NCBI GenBank assembly: GCA_012931725.1
Contig: CM022946.1
Coordinates: 61,160,098-61,224,097 of the forward strand
Length of the DNA: 64,000 nt
DNA from: Litsea cubeba
Taxonomy: Eukaryota; Streptophyta; Magnoliopsida; Laurales; Lauraceae
Direction of reading: 5' to 3'
Shown one piece after another: positions 33,455 to 46,240 of this stretch (its first letter is position 1; each line of letters starts with the position of its first letter). The notes beneath the pieces were generated by a model. That model was given only the letters and a program-made list of their open reading frames with translations, was not told where the DNA came from and did not search any database. The translations under genes and the position numbers were made by a program.

Positions 33455-36204
33455 AAACAAGGAATGGGGATTTGAAAAGGAAAAAAGAAAGGGAACAACA
33501 TTTAAGCATAAAATGATCAAGAGGGGAGAATGGAATTTGGAGGAAAAAACTATATTGATGTGGAACTCAATGGGTGACTGTATTATAAGGGTTGCAAAAG
33601 ACGTGTTTCAAGAGTCAAAAGTGAAAAAAATAATAATAATTTGATAAAGAAACTTGGTGGTTAAGTGTAAAGGTTCAAGAACCCATTCCGGGGAAAAGAT
33701 ATTGGTACAAAGTTTCGTAGGGGACTACATGTATAAAAAATTATGAAATGTATAAGAATGCCAATAAAGAAGTTAAGAAAATAGTAAGTTATGCAAAAGC
33801 TAAAGCATATAAGGACCTATATAATAAATTGGAAACAAGAGTGAGAGATTTTCAAACTTGTAAGAATGAGAGAAAGGAAAAGTAGGGACTTAGATCATGG
33901 TAGATGTATAAAGAGTGAGGACCAAAAGGTTTTAGTGAAGGACAATGATCTTAAAGAAAGGTGGAAAGAATATTTTAACAAACTTTCTAATGAATATTCT
34001 ATAGGAGGCTTAGGAACTAGAGAGGATACTTGGTTAGTAGGACATGTGAAGAAAAGTGAGATCTTGTTGGTTTGATTAGATTTAATTAGGATTAAGTGGT
34101 TGTGATAATAACATTTGTTATTATCTTAGATCTTTAGGTAATTAATAAGACATGTCTAGATACAATGAAGTTGTACTCAATATATGCATGATTTCTTAAT
34201 GAGAACAATATTTCAGTTCTATTGGTCTGCCGCAAGATTAGGGTAGCAAAAGTGAAGAAAACATTGATAAGAATGAAGACAAAAAAGGCTACGAGGTCAT
34301 ATGGCATCCAAAAACAGGATTGAAAATGCTTAGAATAAATTAGATGAGTTTGGTTAAAAAGGTTTTTTAATAAGATATTAAGGACAAAGAAAACGTCAGA
34401 TGAAGGGAAAAGCGATGTTGCTTTACCTATAAACAAGACCAAAGGAGATATACAAAGTTGGACCAATTATTGCTAGATTAAACATATGACTCACGCTATG
34501 AAACTATGGGAGAGAGTAACGGAGCAAATACTTAAATGGAAGATCAAGATATTTGAAAATCAATTTGGCTTCATGTAGGGGAGGTGAACTATGTAAGTTG
34601 TCTTCTCACTTGGACAATTAATGGAAAATATCAAGAGAAGAGGAAAATTCTTCATATGGGCCTTTATTGATCTAAAGGATGCCTATGATAGGGTACCCAA
34701 CAATTAGATTTAGTGGACAAAAGGAGTGTCCGAAGAGGTTATATTAACATCTTTAAAGACATGTAGGAGGGAGCAGTAACTAGTGTGAGAAAAACTTGTG
34801 GAAAGGCAGGTTATTTCCAATGACCATAGGTTTACATTGTGGGTCAGCTTAAAGTCCTCATTTTTTACACTGATTATGGATGAATTAACAGCTAATATTC
34901 AAGAATGCAGACGAATCGGGAGATGGCATAAATGTGAAACTTGAGAGATGATAGGAAGCTTTAGAACCCAAGGGCACTAAATTGAGTGGTACAAAGATAG
35001 ATTATATGAATCTCAACTTCAGTGAGGATGTGCAGAGAGATTTAACTCTTGCAACAATTGAAGCTCAAGAGATGCTACAATTCCTTCCAATACTTTAGCT
35101 TTATAATTAGTAAGGATGGAGAGACTGAAGATATCAAACATGGGATCAAGGTAGGAAAACTTGGATAGTTGACTCTTGACTCTCCCAAGTCATCTTGTTT
35201 TGATGAAGTATTGAGTTAGATGCAGGGGAGACAGTAGGCCAAGTCACCTCATTTCGGTAAGTCATTTGCATTTTGAACCATTTAACAGTAAATCTAATTT
35301 TAATCAATAGATGTTTATTTTTTAGTAAGAGTCGGCAATTAAAAAATGATGATTGAGATGTAATTTGAAACTCATATTTGATCTTTTACATTCAATATTT
35401 GGACCCAAAAATCATGTAATATGCAAGTTTTTTTTCCTTATTATAATTTTTTTCTTGAATAAATAAATTTATTGATTTGAATTGATTATAAAAAATGCAT
35501 GCAAATACATGTACATTTAATTTAAGTATTTGATCGGTTTTTAAATATTTTCAAAACTATATTTTAGGAAAGCGTGACTCAAATTACCAAGTTGACTTTA
35601 TCCATGTCAACTTTTTTGCATTGGACGAGTCAAGTCCAAGTCACGAGTTTTCCAACATTGCATAGGATAAGAGCTAGATGGATGAAGTGGAGAGTTTCTT
35701 CCGGAGTGTTTAATGATTGACACACATACCAACAAAAATGAAGGGTAAATTTTACAAGATAGGGATTAGACCGGCTATATGACATATGGAGCAAAATGTT
35801 GGCCAACTAGGAAACAATACATGCAAAAAACGAGTGATGAGAATGTTGAGATTGATGTGTGGTAAAACTCAGAAAGAAATAATGAGAAATGAGCACATTC
35901 TAGAACATTTAGGGACGAGATCAGAAGTTGTTAAATTAAGAGAGACTTGTTTCATTGTTTAAGATATTTTGAACATGTCCTTCCCAGGCCAACACCACGC
36001 CAGTGAAAAGTTTTTCTATGCATGTTGATGGCCCCTCAAGGAAAAGGGGTAGGCCAAAGAAGACATGAATGATAGTACAGCTGGATCTAAAGAAGTGCAA
36101 CCAATCCAAGGAGGCGTAGGAGACCAGAATGGCGAAACATAATTCATGTAGGTGTAGCTAACCCAACATAGCTAGGACGAGGCTTTGATGATAATGATGA
36201 TGAG
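33455..36204 (+). mobile_element. 5'-truncated RTE-type LINE remnant
   Basis: Readable pieces in order: VRDF...MRERKSRDLDHGRCIKSED and KERWKEYFNKLSNEYS (33860-34000); AFIDLKDAYDRVP, the RT A motif (near 34660); LFTLIMDELTANIQ-like text (near 34870); and RKRGRPKKT (near 36040). It ends with a TGA/ATG-rich tail (TTTGATGATAATGATGATGAGG at about 36183-36204), as RTE elements do. Stops and shifts are everywhere. It lies in intron 2, opposite in sense to the gene. Confidence 0.75.
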
Positions 36205-38332
36205 GTTCTCTCTAACCAAATCAGCCAGCCATGGAAAATTTTAGGGTGAAAAACTGATAATGACTGTTCAAAGTGTAAAAACTCTTTCCACTTTTACTAG
36301 CCTCACTGTTTCCTAACCCATTTTCACCTTGCCCTCAATCCAAACCTTAGATCTATCCATTTCCAACTGCATAGCCAACCGATTGCTTGAACCAACCTCA
36401 GACCAATGGATTTCACATGATGCCATTAAGCCCAACCCATACCAAACCCGACCAGATCCCATCCCTAAACCCATCACAACAAATCCCTTAAAGCAGCCCA
36501 CCTTTAAAGTCCAAACAATTCAAATCATTATCCCACCTTATTCTATCAAGGAGAATTTTAACCCAACTGGGTTATGTCCACTATAATTTGATCACGTGCA
36601 AAACACATGATTCTTTAACCTTATTCCTATCATGTCTGAGTCAGATTGGAGTGAATACATTCTTGATGATAGAAGACATATAGAATTGTTCATTTATTAG
36701 AATGAGTTAAAATATATATAGTCCATGTGTTACTTTCACTCCTTACTATTTTTCACCTTTTTCTAAATTATATATATTTATTTTACCAAAATGCCAAACT
36801 TGCTGAAACATTTCAGTCCTTACTCAAACCAAATTGAGTCCATAGATAAATTGACAAATATGATTAGAAGGGCAGGTATAGAAGGAATGTACCAAACCAA
36901 AAGCAAATTGGAAGTACAAATCAGAAAGCACTAATTCTAAGGAGGTTCCAAATACTAAGATCCTTTATTGACTTCAAACTTGACTAGGGGCTTGGTACTA
37001 CATTAGCCTCTTTAAACTTTGCCAGAATGAGACATTGAGAGAGAAAGAAATATAATGAGTCTCCCCCATGATATGATGCAATTTCCACAGAAAATGGCCA
37101 CTGAAAGAGAGTCAAGACATTGCAGTGAAGGAATCACTCTCCACTACATCATCTTAGCCTTATCATATGAATCAAGGGTTGGATAAATGTGTTCTACTCA
37201 AGAGGCAAGCAAATAATGACCAAATCCTTACTATGCCAGTGTGTGAAAATGAGGAATTGATTACAAGAGCACGTGACTATAAACCTATTTTATTTAGGAT
37301 CATATATGTCAGTTTTGCTTCCCACTTCACAATCTATCATGTTTTCCAAACAAGTAAAAATAACAACTTTCTGACTAATCTAAGGGCTTTCTTGGATTTG
37401 TCGAACCATTGGGTATGGCCCGCTTGGATTCTGATATTCTCATGGTCCCATAGAGCAAGTGTGGAACTGTTAAAGGGTTTGATCTGGTTGACACTGTGGG
37501 TTGCATCAGGTATAGCATGTGAAGGTGGCAAAGAAAAGAGGTGGATATGGTCATATCTAAAATGGGAAGAAATAGGGGGAAAAAAAGAAAAAGAAAAAAC
37601 AAACACCGCTTGTTTCATTACGGTGGATCCTTATACACAACAAATTTGATGTTGAGGTACAGTATAAATACATGGATGCACCATGGTTTTGGAAAGGTAC
37701 AAGTTCTACACTTAAAAATGAAGTAATGTATGCAATATGACAAACAAGCTGCCTTTTTAAAAGTACCCAGGTATTATAGCTCCAAACTGTAAATGGTTTG
37801 AACTTTGGACATTTGAAGCACAGATCACTATCCAATCTGCTATGCAATCTAGTTGACAGGGAACTTGGAAACCAAATTATGTGGGATTTTGTTTTTTTTT
37901 TTTTCCTTTGACATCACAAATTGCTACTGGTACTCATCATCCTCATTGATTTGGAAGCTAAACACAGTGCCCTGCTATATGTGCATTTTCAATTACCCAA
38001 AATGTATAAAGAATGAAAAGAGGCACAAATACACACACATTGTCTTACTTATAACATACTGAATCACGGTTATTTTTCTCCAAAAACACATAGGATGACA
38101 GATAACCATTTGGATTACATCCATATACTAACTTAAGTGAAATTCTATTCGGGCCTCCAAACTTCACCTTTGCAAAAAGAAAACAAATACCCACTTTGAT
38201 AAACAAAATTAAGGAGACACCAATTGCTATGCGAGATTTTCAATCAGAGAATGATTTTTGCCTCATAGGTAAATCAGCAAGTCAGAGCAGACAATTCAAT
38301 TTGCAAATATAACAAAAGACGATTAACATTAC

Positions 38333-38458
38333 CTCCATTGAGCTGCTACAACTAGCAGGAGAAAGTGGCTGTAGAGCTCGAGCATTTCTTTCAAACATTT
38401 TATGGTGTTTCATCAATGATGCTGCAACATGCCTCCTTAGACTACTGGAGCTTGCTGG
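38333..38458 (-). CDS. At5g41620/BLT-like coiled-coil protein, exon 2
   Basis: 42 codons, phase 0 at both ends, between the acceptor CTTCACAG and the donor GAG|GTAATG. It encodes SSSLRRHVAASLMKHHKMFE and ALQPLSPASCSSSME, the conserved region between the N-terminal box and the coiled coil. It is too short to stand out as an open frame. Confidence 0.85.
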
Positions 38459-38820
38459 CTGTGAAGAGCAGGAATGAGAGATTAGACTTTGAAAGAGAAA
38501 CATGGTTAGGACTTGGGGATTCCAAGAATGATCAATGGCATCAAGGAAAAAATCAGTGAATCAAAGATCCATTAACTGATGAATGTTGCTACAAGAAGGT
38601 ACTGAGGATTGTAAACCAAGAGAATATTGATCGATTCAAATAGGAAGAGATAGGGAAAATGGAAAAGAAAATAAAGTTAACAATACTGAATCATTTATGG
38701 ACTGAAAAAGTTGGGAAAAAATCCAAGATTGTCTTTCCTTGCCCCTTTTTTGGCTGGAATTGGTATATTTTATAGATATTAGCCTTTATTTTCAATTACT
38801 TAAAATGATCACCGGGATGA

Positions 38821-39160
38821 ACAAACATATCAAAATTTAAGAACTTACAATCTGCAAAAAGTTAACCACAAATGTTCGTAAATGCAACGGAAATCGAAAA
38901 TGAATTTGAACACCACACATATCCTATAAAGAATACATACTATTGTACAAGCAAGCAAATAAGAAAGAAAATGTCATGTCCAATCTGCAAATGAGAACAA
39001 ACATATCAAAATTTAAGAACTTACACTCTGCAAAAAGTTAACCACCAATGTTCGTAAATGCAACGGAAATCGAAAATGAATTTGAACACCACAGATATCC
39101 TATAAAGAGTACATACTAGTGTGCAAGAAAGTAAATAAGAAAGAAAAAGTCATGTCCAAT
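38821..39160. repeat. 176-bp tandem duplication in intron 1
   Basis: Copies are at 38821-38996 and 38997-39160. Both start ACAAACATATCAAAATTTAAG, share GCAACGGAAATCGAAAATGAA and end near GTCATGTCCAAT. Differences are few. The second copy lacks the last dozen bases. Confidence 0.9.
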
Positions 39161-40380
39161 GAGAACTAGAAATTTAGAATACAGGTTTGGTTGATAAGAA
39201 ACATTTTGAGTTCACCCAACCTTCACTGGCAGTATTGAAAACTACTCCAAAATAAGTTAGTCAGGGATTATGTCAGAAAGGCAAATTACAAAACAGATCA
39301 ATTTATCTCCTTTCTCAGCTCACAAATAGATTTGTGATTCTGTCAATCTGAAGCAACTGCATTTTCCTCTCATTATCAAGTGGGATAATAAGATGATAAC
39401 AGCTAAAACCTGTTATCACTCTTTTCCCAGATTGCCCAACCACTCGGCAGTCCAACATCCATTTTGGGAGACAACTGAATTCTGAACAGAAGCCTACCGT
39501 TCCCAAGGCAATTCTACATTTTGGAAATCCTCGGACCTCTGAAGGTGAAATTTTACATTGAGGAATGGAAAAAATATAACCTTAATGAACTCAACCCCAA
39601 GCAAACAAGAAGTTAGTATACAGTTAAATATAATGCCATTCTTTATGGGCAAAAGACTTAACTGCTACACTTGAATACAAATACATCAAAACTAATTCAG
39701 AAGATTGAAGTTCTTCCATTTCCAGGGAGGACTGACAACAGGTAGACCAATGACTTAACTCTTAACTACTTAAACTCATTAAGTTAAAATGACTAACTTT
39801 GGAGTGATTCACCTTTCTTGACTCTAGTCATGTTCGTGTTAAAATAAAAGATTTATGCTTTCATATAACATCAAATTATTTCGACACCTACTCGACCCTT
39901 TAATTGACTCATGAAAATACCACGAATCTTACTAATTCCAAGTTGGGTTATCAGGTTTCTGGAATTCAGACCAAGGAAGTATATCTCACTTATTAGCATA
40001 GCTTGAAACCTCTTCTTTTTCACGATATAATAAACTAAACCTCAAATCTTTTAGGAGATGAGGAAACAAAAATACTCAAAAATAACTGCTAAGAACATGA
40101 ATCCAAAAACCAAATAGAGTAATATGAGAATCAGAAGCAACAAAAAAAATTGAAATGCCAAGTCCAAATGATAGACTTCGTTTGAAAGAAATCATAAAAC
40201 CATCACCAAATTGTAACTAACAAGCAAAAACTCTCTTTGACCCATCAACAGAGCAATCCAGATCTAAAGATAATAACCAGTCTTTTGCTATAAAATAAAG
40301 TGCGGTTAAATTAGCAAGATAGATGACATTGCCTCAAAAATGATGAAGTTACAAAACCCAAAAGAAATTAGGACTAACAT
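39161..40380 (-). other. Intron 1 of the coiled-coil gene, plain part
   Basis: AT-rich and without a recognisable gene or transposon end. Together with the neighbouring repeats it makes the 2.66-kb intron between exons 1 and 2. Confidence 0.6.
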
Positions 40381-41040
40381 GAAAAATTAAACTTCAGAAA
40401 CAGATATAAAACATTTCTTCTAGTAGAAGACAAAAACCCACAAGAAGACATCAACGTCAAACACTCAAAAGAATCAATTCCAGCCTGTTTTACCTCATCA
40501 GAGAAGATAAGACATGGAATCCAAAGCAGAAACTAAAAAAGAGATAAACCCATCAAACAATGAAGGAAAAAAGAACAATAATTCAATCATCCTTTCTAAA
40601 AAATAAATATAATAATAAAAAGAAACCATCAGCATCAGACATTAAAGAAAAGCAGTTAGTTATACATAATCAAACACTTCTTTAGTAGAAGTGAAAACAC
40701 TCATAAGAACCCCTCAACATCAAAACCTCAAAGAATCAATCAAAGCTTGTTTTACCAAGTCAGACAAGAAAGACATAGCATCCAAAAAAAAAAAAAAATT
40801 TGGAAAACCCTAAACCCAATCAAACAAATGAAAAAAAAATACCCAAGAAAAAAAATTCAATCATCGTCTAGAAAAAAGAGCATCAAACACTCCAAAGGAT
40901 CAATTCAAGCTCATTTACCTGATCAGACAAGATAAGACATGAAAGCCAAAGCAAAAAACTAAAACCCAGACAAACCCATAAGCCAAATAAGAAACAAAAA
41001 ACAAACCCAAGAATAAAAGCCAATAATCATTATAAAACCA

Positions 41041-41078
<38 letters not shown>

Positions 41079-41117
41079 TATCAGCATCAGATATTGAAGA
41101 AGAGCAGTTAATGGTAC
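40381..41117 (-). repeat. Degenerate tandem repeats carrying splice-donor copies
   Basis: Three imperfect units, about 190-260 bp each, next to exon 1. On + each holds a segment like CATCAAACACTC(C)AAAGGATCAATT(C) then TTTACC-NNN-TCAGA(C)AAGA(T)AAGACATG (near 40450-40515, 40722-40781 and 40880-40940). The real exon 1 end (GGTACCTGATCAAG, 41113-41126) is a fourth, partial copy. On the minus strand the unit near 40920 reads GATCAG|GTAAAT, a good-looking donor. Confidence 0.65.
41042..41073. repeat. 32-bp A run
   Basis: An uninterrupted run of A on + (T on the sense strand of the gene), 45 bp inside intron 1. Its length is likely to vary between individuals and to be a sequencing weak point. 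Confidence 0.9.
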
Positions 41118-41444
41118 CTGATCAAGTGGGCTGTGAGGGGGATTGACAAAATGGGTGGAGGGCAGCTCAAGGGCCTTGTCCTTGTGAGGTCTAGACCTGA
41201 CACCCCTGCTCATTTTAGCAAGTGGAAGGTCCTGAATCTCCCAGAGATTGGCTCCAAGCTTCCTAGCAGAGAGTGCAGGTATTGTTGACCCACCAGGATT
41301 GCTATCATGCGCACCCTCAAGCTTCCATGGGGGCACTGGAGTGCAGGGGCCACCTCTTTTTGCTAGCAATATCCCACGCTTCAACTTTTTCCCCAAAAAT
41401 TCCTCCTTTTCTACTCCTGAAACCCCACCTTTTTCACCCTCCAT
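41118..41444 (-). CDS. At5g41620/BLT-like coiled-coil protein, exon 1
   Basis: 109 codons from ATG at 41444 to the donor CAG|GTACCA. It encodes LKRGILLAKRGGPCTPVPPW and SARKLGANLWEIQDLPLAKM, the N-terminal box of the At5g41620 family (K-R-G-G-P-x-T-P-V-P-x-W, then S-A-R-K-L-x-A-x-L-W-E). Phase 0 joins exon 2. The open frame continues past the donor into the intron for 52 codons, including a Phe run from the A tract; those are not coding. Confidence 0.88.
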
Positions 41445-41560
41445 CTCTCTCTCTCTCTCTCTCTTTAAAGAAGCTGTCTGTCTAAATTACTCTGTCTATA
41501 TGTATAAAGAAACAACTTTGCTACCTGGGTTTTCTTCTTCTTTGTTGATGGGCTGATGGG
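41445..41560 (-). promoter_or_regulatory. GA-repeat leader and probable core promoter
   Basis: The sense strand has a (GA)n tract at 41445-41464 touching the start codon, and TTTATACATATAG near 41495-41510 that could serve as TATA. If TATA is right the leader is short. GA-rich leaders bind plant BPC/GAGA proteins; that role here is inference. Confidence 0.45.
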
Positions 41561-43823
41561 CTTGTTTAAATTTGTACTGAGATGAGATTCTGACATCTGC
41601 TTGCTTACAGAGAGTTGCAGGGGAATTCTAGGCGGGTCTCTCTGTCTCTCTCGTCTAGCAGTAAAGTGAAGAGGACATAGACACCTAGCCTACACTGATG
41701 GAGCACAATTAAAATCGTGGTCTAATTTATCTACCTGGATACATGGGATCCAAACCATTGAGAAAGATGGGATGTACTGGACCATGAAGGGGCTGCCCTT
41801 CTGGTAGTTTATATTTTGTTTGCAGTTTTCTTATGGATTGCAAAATAGTACTTTTAGGATTTTGCATAATCTGTAGTTTAGTTTTCCTATCAGAATCCAA
41901 GATTTTGCCAACTGGTTTAGTATGACAATGTGGGAGGGTGTTATTTCAGTCTTCACTTGATCTCACTTGATTTACTTTTTACTCCATAACCAGACTAATT
42001 TTTTAGGCGCACACATAAACCCGCAACACACATGCATAAATAAGAGTGTCAAACATATGACATGAGGAGCAAACTCACACCTTATGTCAATTAATGTAAA
42101 GTAAGACAGGTAAAAGGATAGTTACCTATAGACATCTATGGATTTTTTACTTTTCTTTCTTTAATTTTATCCACTTTTGGATACCTTTCTTAGAATTATA
42201 GCAATTCATAAAGCCCCTTTAAGATTGATGTAAGAGAATCTAATTTCTCACATGTGCATCTCAGGGAGAAAGATGCTTTTTTTTTTTTTTTTTTTACTAT
42301 GGTTGTTAGACTATGATGTTATATACAGCTGAGGCAATAAATAGACATAGAGAAACAAAGTGCCTTTCATTTGCAGATGCCAAAATGGGAATATGAACTG
42401 ACAAGAGATAAAAATCTTAAATGAGCAAATCTACAATGTCTCCATTATAATGGAAAAGGTAAAAGAAAAATCATCTTTGTTTTTTGAGGATTTTATGGGT
42501 AAAAGCCCCATAGGACCTCATACCAGGTCCCAAAATCACTATATAGAAGGGAGGAGTCCTCTTTGTGCGTTTTTTATCTCTTTTTTTCAATATCAACCAC
42601 TACGTAAAATCCTCTTGTTTTTTGCGGTATGTGCTTAGATTAGTTAAACTATTGGAGTGCAAAAAAAAAAAAAAAAAAGCTGGTTGATGTCCACTTTAAA
42701 TACTAGTTGATAGGATGGCATGCTTAGTTCAAAGAAAGGCAACCCTAAATAGAAGTAATAAGCCTTTGCTAATGATGATTAAGAAGATCATCAATATTAC
42801 ATGGAACTTCCACTTAATTTGTCTTACATTGGACTGAAACTGGGAACTTCCTCTTAATTAAGTTTTAGCCCTTGAGTTTGTGCATGTGGGCACATGTGTT
42901 TTAAATCAACAAGCAATGCAATTAAAACTACATGATTTTTCAAAATAAGGTGGGTCCCACCAAGATGCCCATCGTCCCTCTTCAATAGAGTAGTCAATTT
43001 CCCACATGAATGAGTCAAGTTGAGAAGGCCGGTGCCCCAACTTGGAGGGCTACAATCTTCAAGAAAAGACAACGTTTATGAATACTATCTTTACAGGATC
43101 ACCAATTCACCATAATCAACGGTACAGATAAAGAAAAAAAAACACCCTAAGTATAGAATTTGGGACATTATTCATAAATAAAAGCCACTTATAATAGATA
43201 AACTCACTCGTGGTTGAGTGGTGTTGGTAGCTTATTAGTATCACAACTATGCTCATTGATAATTCCTCGGTCTTCAAATTTAAAATATCACTCCTGACCA
43301 ATAGTCCAACTTAGTAAAGAAAAAATAAAGTCACTTAATAGGATCACACTTCTTGAATATACAAGAAACCAAAAAGATATCATTGCAATTGGAGTCACAT
43401 CTAAAACAAATGATTAACTCCACTAAAATAAATCACATGGATCAATATACTTAGAAAATCATCTTCCCAGTCTCATCAAAGCTGTATACCATGTATGTGG
43501 GATTGACTTTGCGAGTTATACTTTTCCACTGAATATTAATTGCAACATGTTTTTACGTTACTTGCATCATGTCTTTGTCCGGGTTTTTTTTTTTTTTTTT
43601 CCTGTCTCATTATTTTATTTAAAGGTACTTTCATAAGAATATTGCAATATTTTTAGAAAACCAGCAAAAATAAAAACTCCACAAGAAAATTATAATATTA
43701 TCTAAAGAAAAATGGAAAATGGTGGTTGTGAGCTTTTTTTTAATCTCTTTGTTTCAGTGCCTTTTATCAGATGGCCAATAATTATTAGTGTAATAATGAT
43801 ATGTAAGTTAATCGTATATATAA
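41561..43823. other. Intergenic, no recognised gene
   Basis: AT-rich with A/T runs (42279-42296, 42662-42678, 43587-43600). At 43210-43290 a box-A-like GGTTGAGTGGTGTTGG and a weaker box-B-like stretch suggest an old SINE, too decayed to call. Confidence 0.5.
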
Positions 43824-45396
43824 GGATTTTATGAAGAAAAAAGACCCTTAGATGACCCTTGCACGAAAAAGGACCTCAAAGTTTCAACCGCAAAGAAAAG
43901 GCCCTCCCGCCAATCTTAACTTCTTTTTTATTTGCCTTCGTCGCTCGTTTCAGAGTTGAGCAACAATATTGTCGCTCGTGTCTTCTTCTTCCTTTATTTC
44001 TTCCTCTTCTCCCACCACTTTCTCCATCTTGTCCATTCCATTTTAATCCTTAGGGAAATTCTAAACAAAATAAGAAAAAGTAGGGATTAGTGTAGGAATT
44101 AAAAAGGGGTCTTAAGCAAGAGGAGAAGATTGTCTTCCAAGCCAAAAGAGACTGTGTCTATTTTGCACAGTCATTTGATACAGACTAAGAGAGTGCGTAA
44201 ATGGGAAAGAAAGGGTAGGAAGAGAGGAAAAGGAAGAGAAAAGAAGGATGAGAAATAGGGTTACCAATGGAACGGTTCTGGTTGAAACCATACTGGACCC
44301 GAACCCATTTCTAAATAACGGTTCTGGTTCCAGATCCGGTTTTGACTCGGAACCTATTTTATTGGTTTTATACCCGGTTTCGATAGAATAATTTGAATCC
44401 GGTTACAAAACTGAGTCCACCTAGAGGACTAGATCTAGTTCCAAAATTGGTTCTAACTTCGCATTCAACTTATAACCGTGCATCAAGTCTACTACCTCCA
44501 GCATTATATATAAAAATGTAAATAAAAATATTTTAAGGTCTGGTTTGCAATATCAAAGACTCATATGCCGGGTCCACGGGTCGGGACTTATATGGACCTA
44601 AAACAGGACCCGTTTATCAATTGAGATCTAAATTAAGTTCTGGACCCGTTTATGAATCAGAATCTAAAATAAGTTTCAAGCTCGTTATTAATTTTTTTTT
44701 CAGATCGGACTTTCAGATAATCGGTTAATCTGTTACCCATTTGTAACCTAAAGAGAAAGGAGAGAGGAAGGTTCATCTTGTCCTATGTTGGGTTCCGGGT
44801 GTGGATTTCTCGCCAAACTTCTCCCCTCCCTTATACGACTTGTTAGGGCTCCACAACTTGTTAGGGCTCCAGGGGGTAAATGGACGATGCCCTTCTCAAT
44901 GATATATGAATGTGCCTCAAAGATCTGTGATTTAAAGTCATTGGAGACTTTCATTACTTGGGTGTTTACTTTATTGATAGCACTGTAACCATCGAATCCC
45001 GTGCACGCACACCATTGAACTGAAGGCTAATGGTGTTGGGAGACTCAAAATGTGCAAACCTGGGCCGAAATGGGGATCAATCCATACCCGTGACCCATTT
45101 ATGCTTCATAAAAGGGGCTGCCCCTGGCTTTTTTTAACCCATGGTGTTTGGAGGGCTTTACACCATTGGGTTTTTATTGATTTCCCGGTCGATTTTGCAT
45201 GGAAGACGAGTAGAGAGAAGAGGAAGAAGAGACACAAGTGACAACATCGTTGATCAATTCTGAAAAGAGCGAGAAAAAAGGCAAAAAGAAAAAAAAAAAA
45301 ACAGTTAAAATTTGCAGGAGGGCCTTTTCTGTGCAGCTGAAACTATGAGGTTTATTTTCATGCACGGGTCATCTGACGGGTCTTTCCTATAAAACC
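43824..45396. mobile_element. TIR element with about 80-bp inverted repeats
   Basis: The left end (43824 to about 43925) and the reverse complement of the right end (about 45300-45396) share GATGACCC-TGCA, AACCTCA-AGTTTCA, AGAAAAGGCCCTCC and TTTTAACT in order. The long TIR suggests a Mutator-like non-autonomous element, but the flanks are TA-rich and I cannot fix a 9-bp duplication. It contains a younger hAT MITE (44256-44750). Removing that leaves about 1.1 kb. Confidence 0.65.
44256..44750. mobile_element. hAT-type MITE nested in the TIR element
   Basis: 495 bp. The ends TAGGGTTACCAATGG and (reverse complement) TAGGTTACAAATGG form an imperfect terminal repeat. The target duplication is ATGAGAAA (44248-44255) against AAGAGAAA (44751-44758), 7 of 8. 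The inside repeats GGTTCTGGTT and GACCCG-type motifs. No coding frame. Confidence 0.75.
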
Positions 45397-46240
45397 TGCT
45401 ATATATATTTATAATTCAGATAATATTGCTGATATCGAAGACGACCTTTATATAGAAGTCTCTTATGTCTCTTGAAACCATTGAGGCCCGACTAACACGC
45501 AACTCTACTACTAAATTCGAGTGATGAGGAGTGTCAGTTCTTACTTGGTTATCTGGAGTTCGAACCCCAGGTGCTTTATCTCTTCCCACTTGTGCAGGCT
45601 CCTTTTCCATATGTGCGGACCTCATTCTTATATGTATGCGGGCTCTTTCTTAAATCTCAAGACCTTGGCTCGGATAAGAAAAAATAAATAATGACAACTC
45701 AAATTATTTCACTTGATGTCTCAAAGAAACTGCACATGAAAACCCCACCAGATGCCTTTTGGGACAACACCAACAACAATTAACAATTTGGCATCATTAA
45801 AAGTAGTGTTTTTAGTATGACATTAGCATTGCATCTTTTATCATAGGGCCATAAATTCTTTACATGACATGTCCTAGAGTGAGCCTCTCTCTCCGTGTGT
45901 GTAGCATGCATATGTCACTCTTCACCCTCCATGCGGACTCTCTTGTGGGGGAAGCTAGGGCCATATCAATCTTTGGGAGGTAGTTAAATGTATACAAAAT
46001 TTAGACTTTATTATATCATTTTGATCCCTTGATCTATGATCCTAGATTTTAATATTCTCGGAGACATAAGTGTTTTAGGATTTTTGGGCGTGTGCATTAT
46101 TTTACTTACAACATTGGTATAATTATCTTTGCTTTTGGCAAATCATAGAATATTAGAATACCTAAAAGATCACAGAAGCAATATAAAGTTTATAGAAAAA
46201 TAAAATTTAGAGGACATAGGATACACTGCATGGGCGCCTA
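45397..46240. other. Intergenic with a possible SINE relic
   Basis: GGAGTTCGAACCCCAGG near 45554-45570 is a strong box-B match and the sequence turns A-rich near 45680-45690, but no convincing box A precedes it. No gene is seen. Confidence 0.4.

Larger units (their letters stand above)
31325..38332 (-). other. Intron 2 of the coiled-coil gene
   Basis: 7.0 kb, from the GTAATG donor to the CTGCAG acceptor. It contains two LINE remnants (32640-33209 and 33455-36204). The rest, including 31330-32640 and 36210-38330, shows only short shadow frames and A/T runs. Confidence 0.8.

Noticed and set aside
37167..37649. 160-codon frame in intron 2
   Set aside because: No homology that I recognise, no coding-like pattern, overlapping frames on the other strand of similar length.
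41248..41556. 102-codon plus-strand frame opposite exon 1
   Set aside because: It is the complement of the conserved exon 1; Ser/Leu runs come from the GA repeat.
45550..45575. tRNA gene suggested by GTTCGAACCCC
   Set aside because: No cloverleaf or box A at the right distance; at best a SINE relic.
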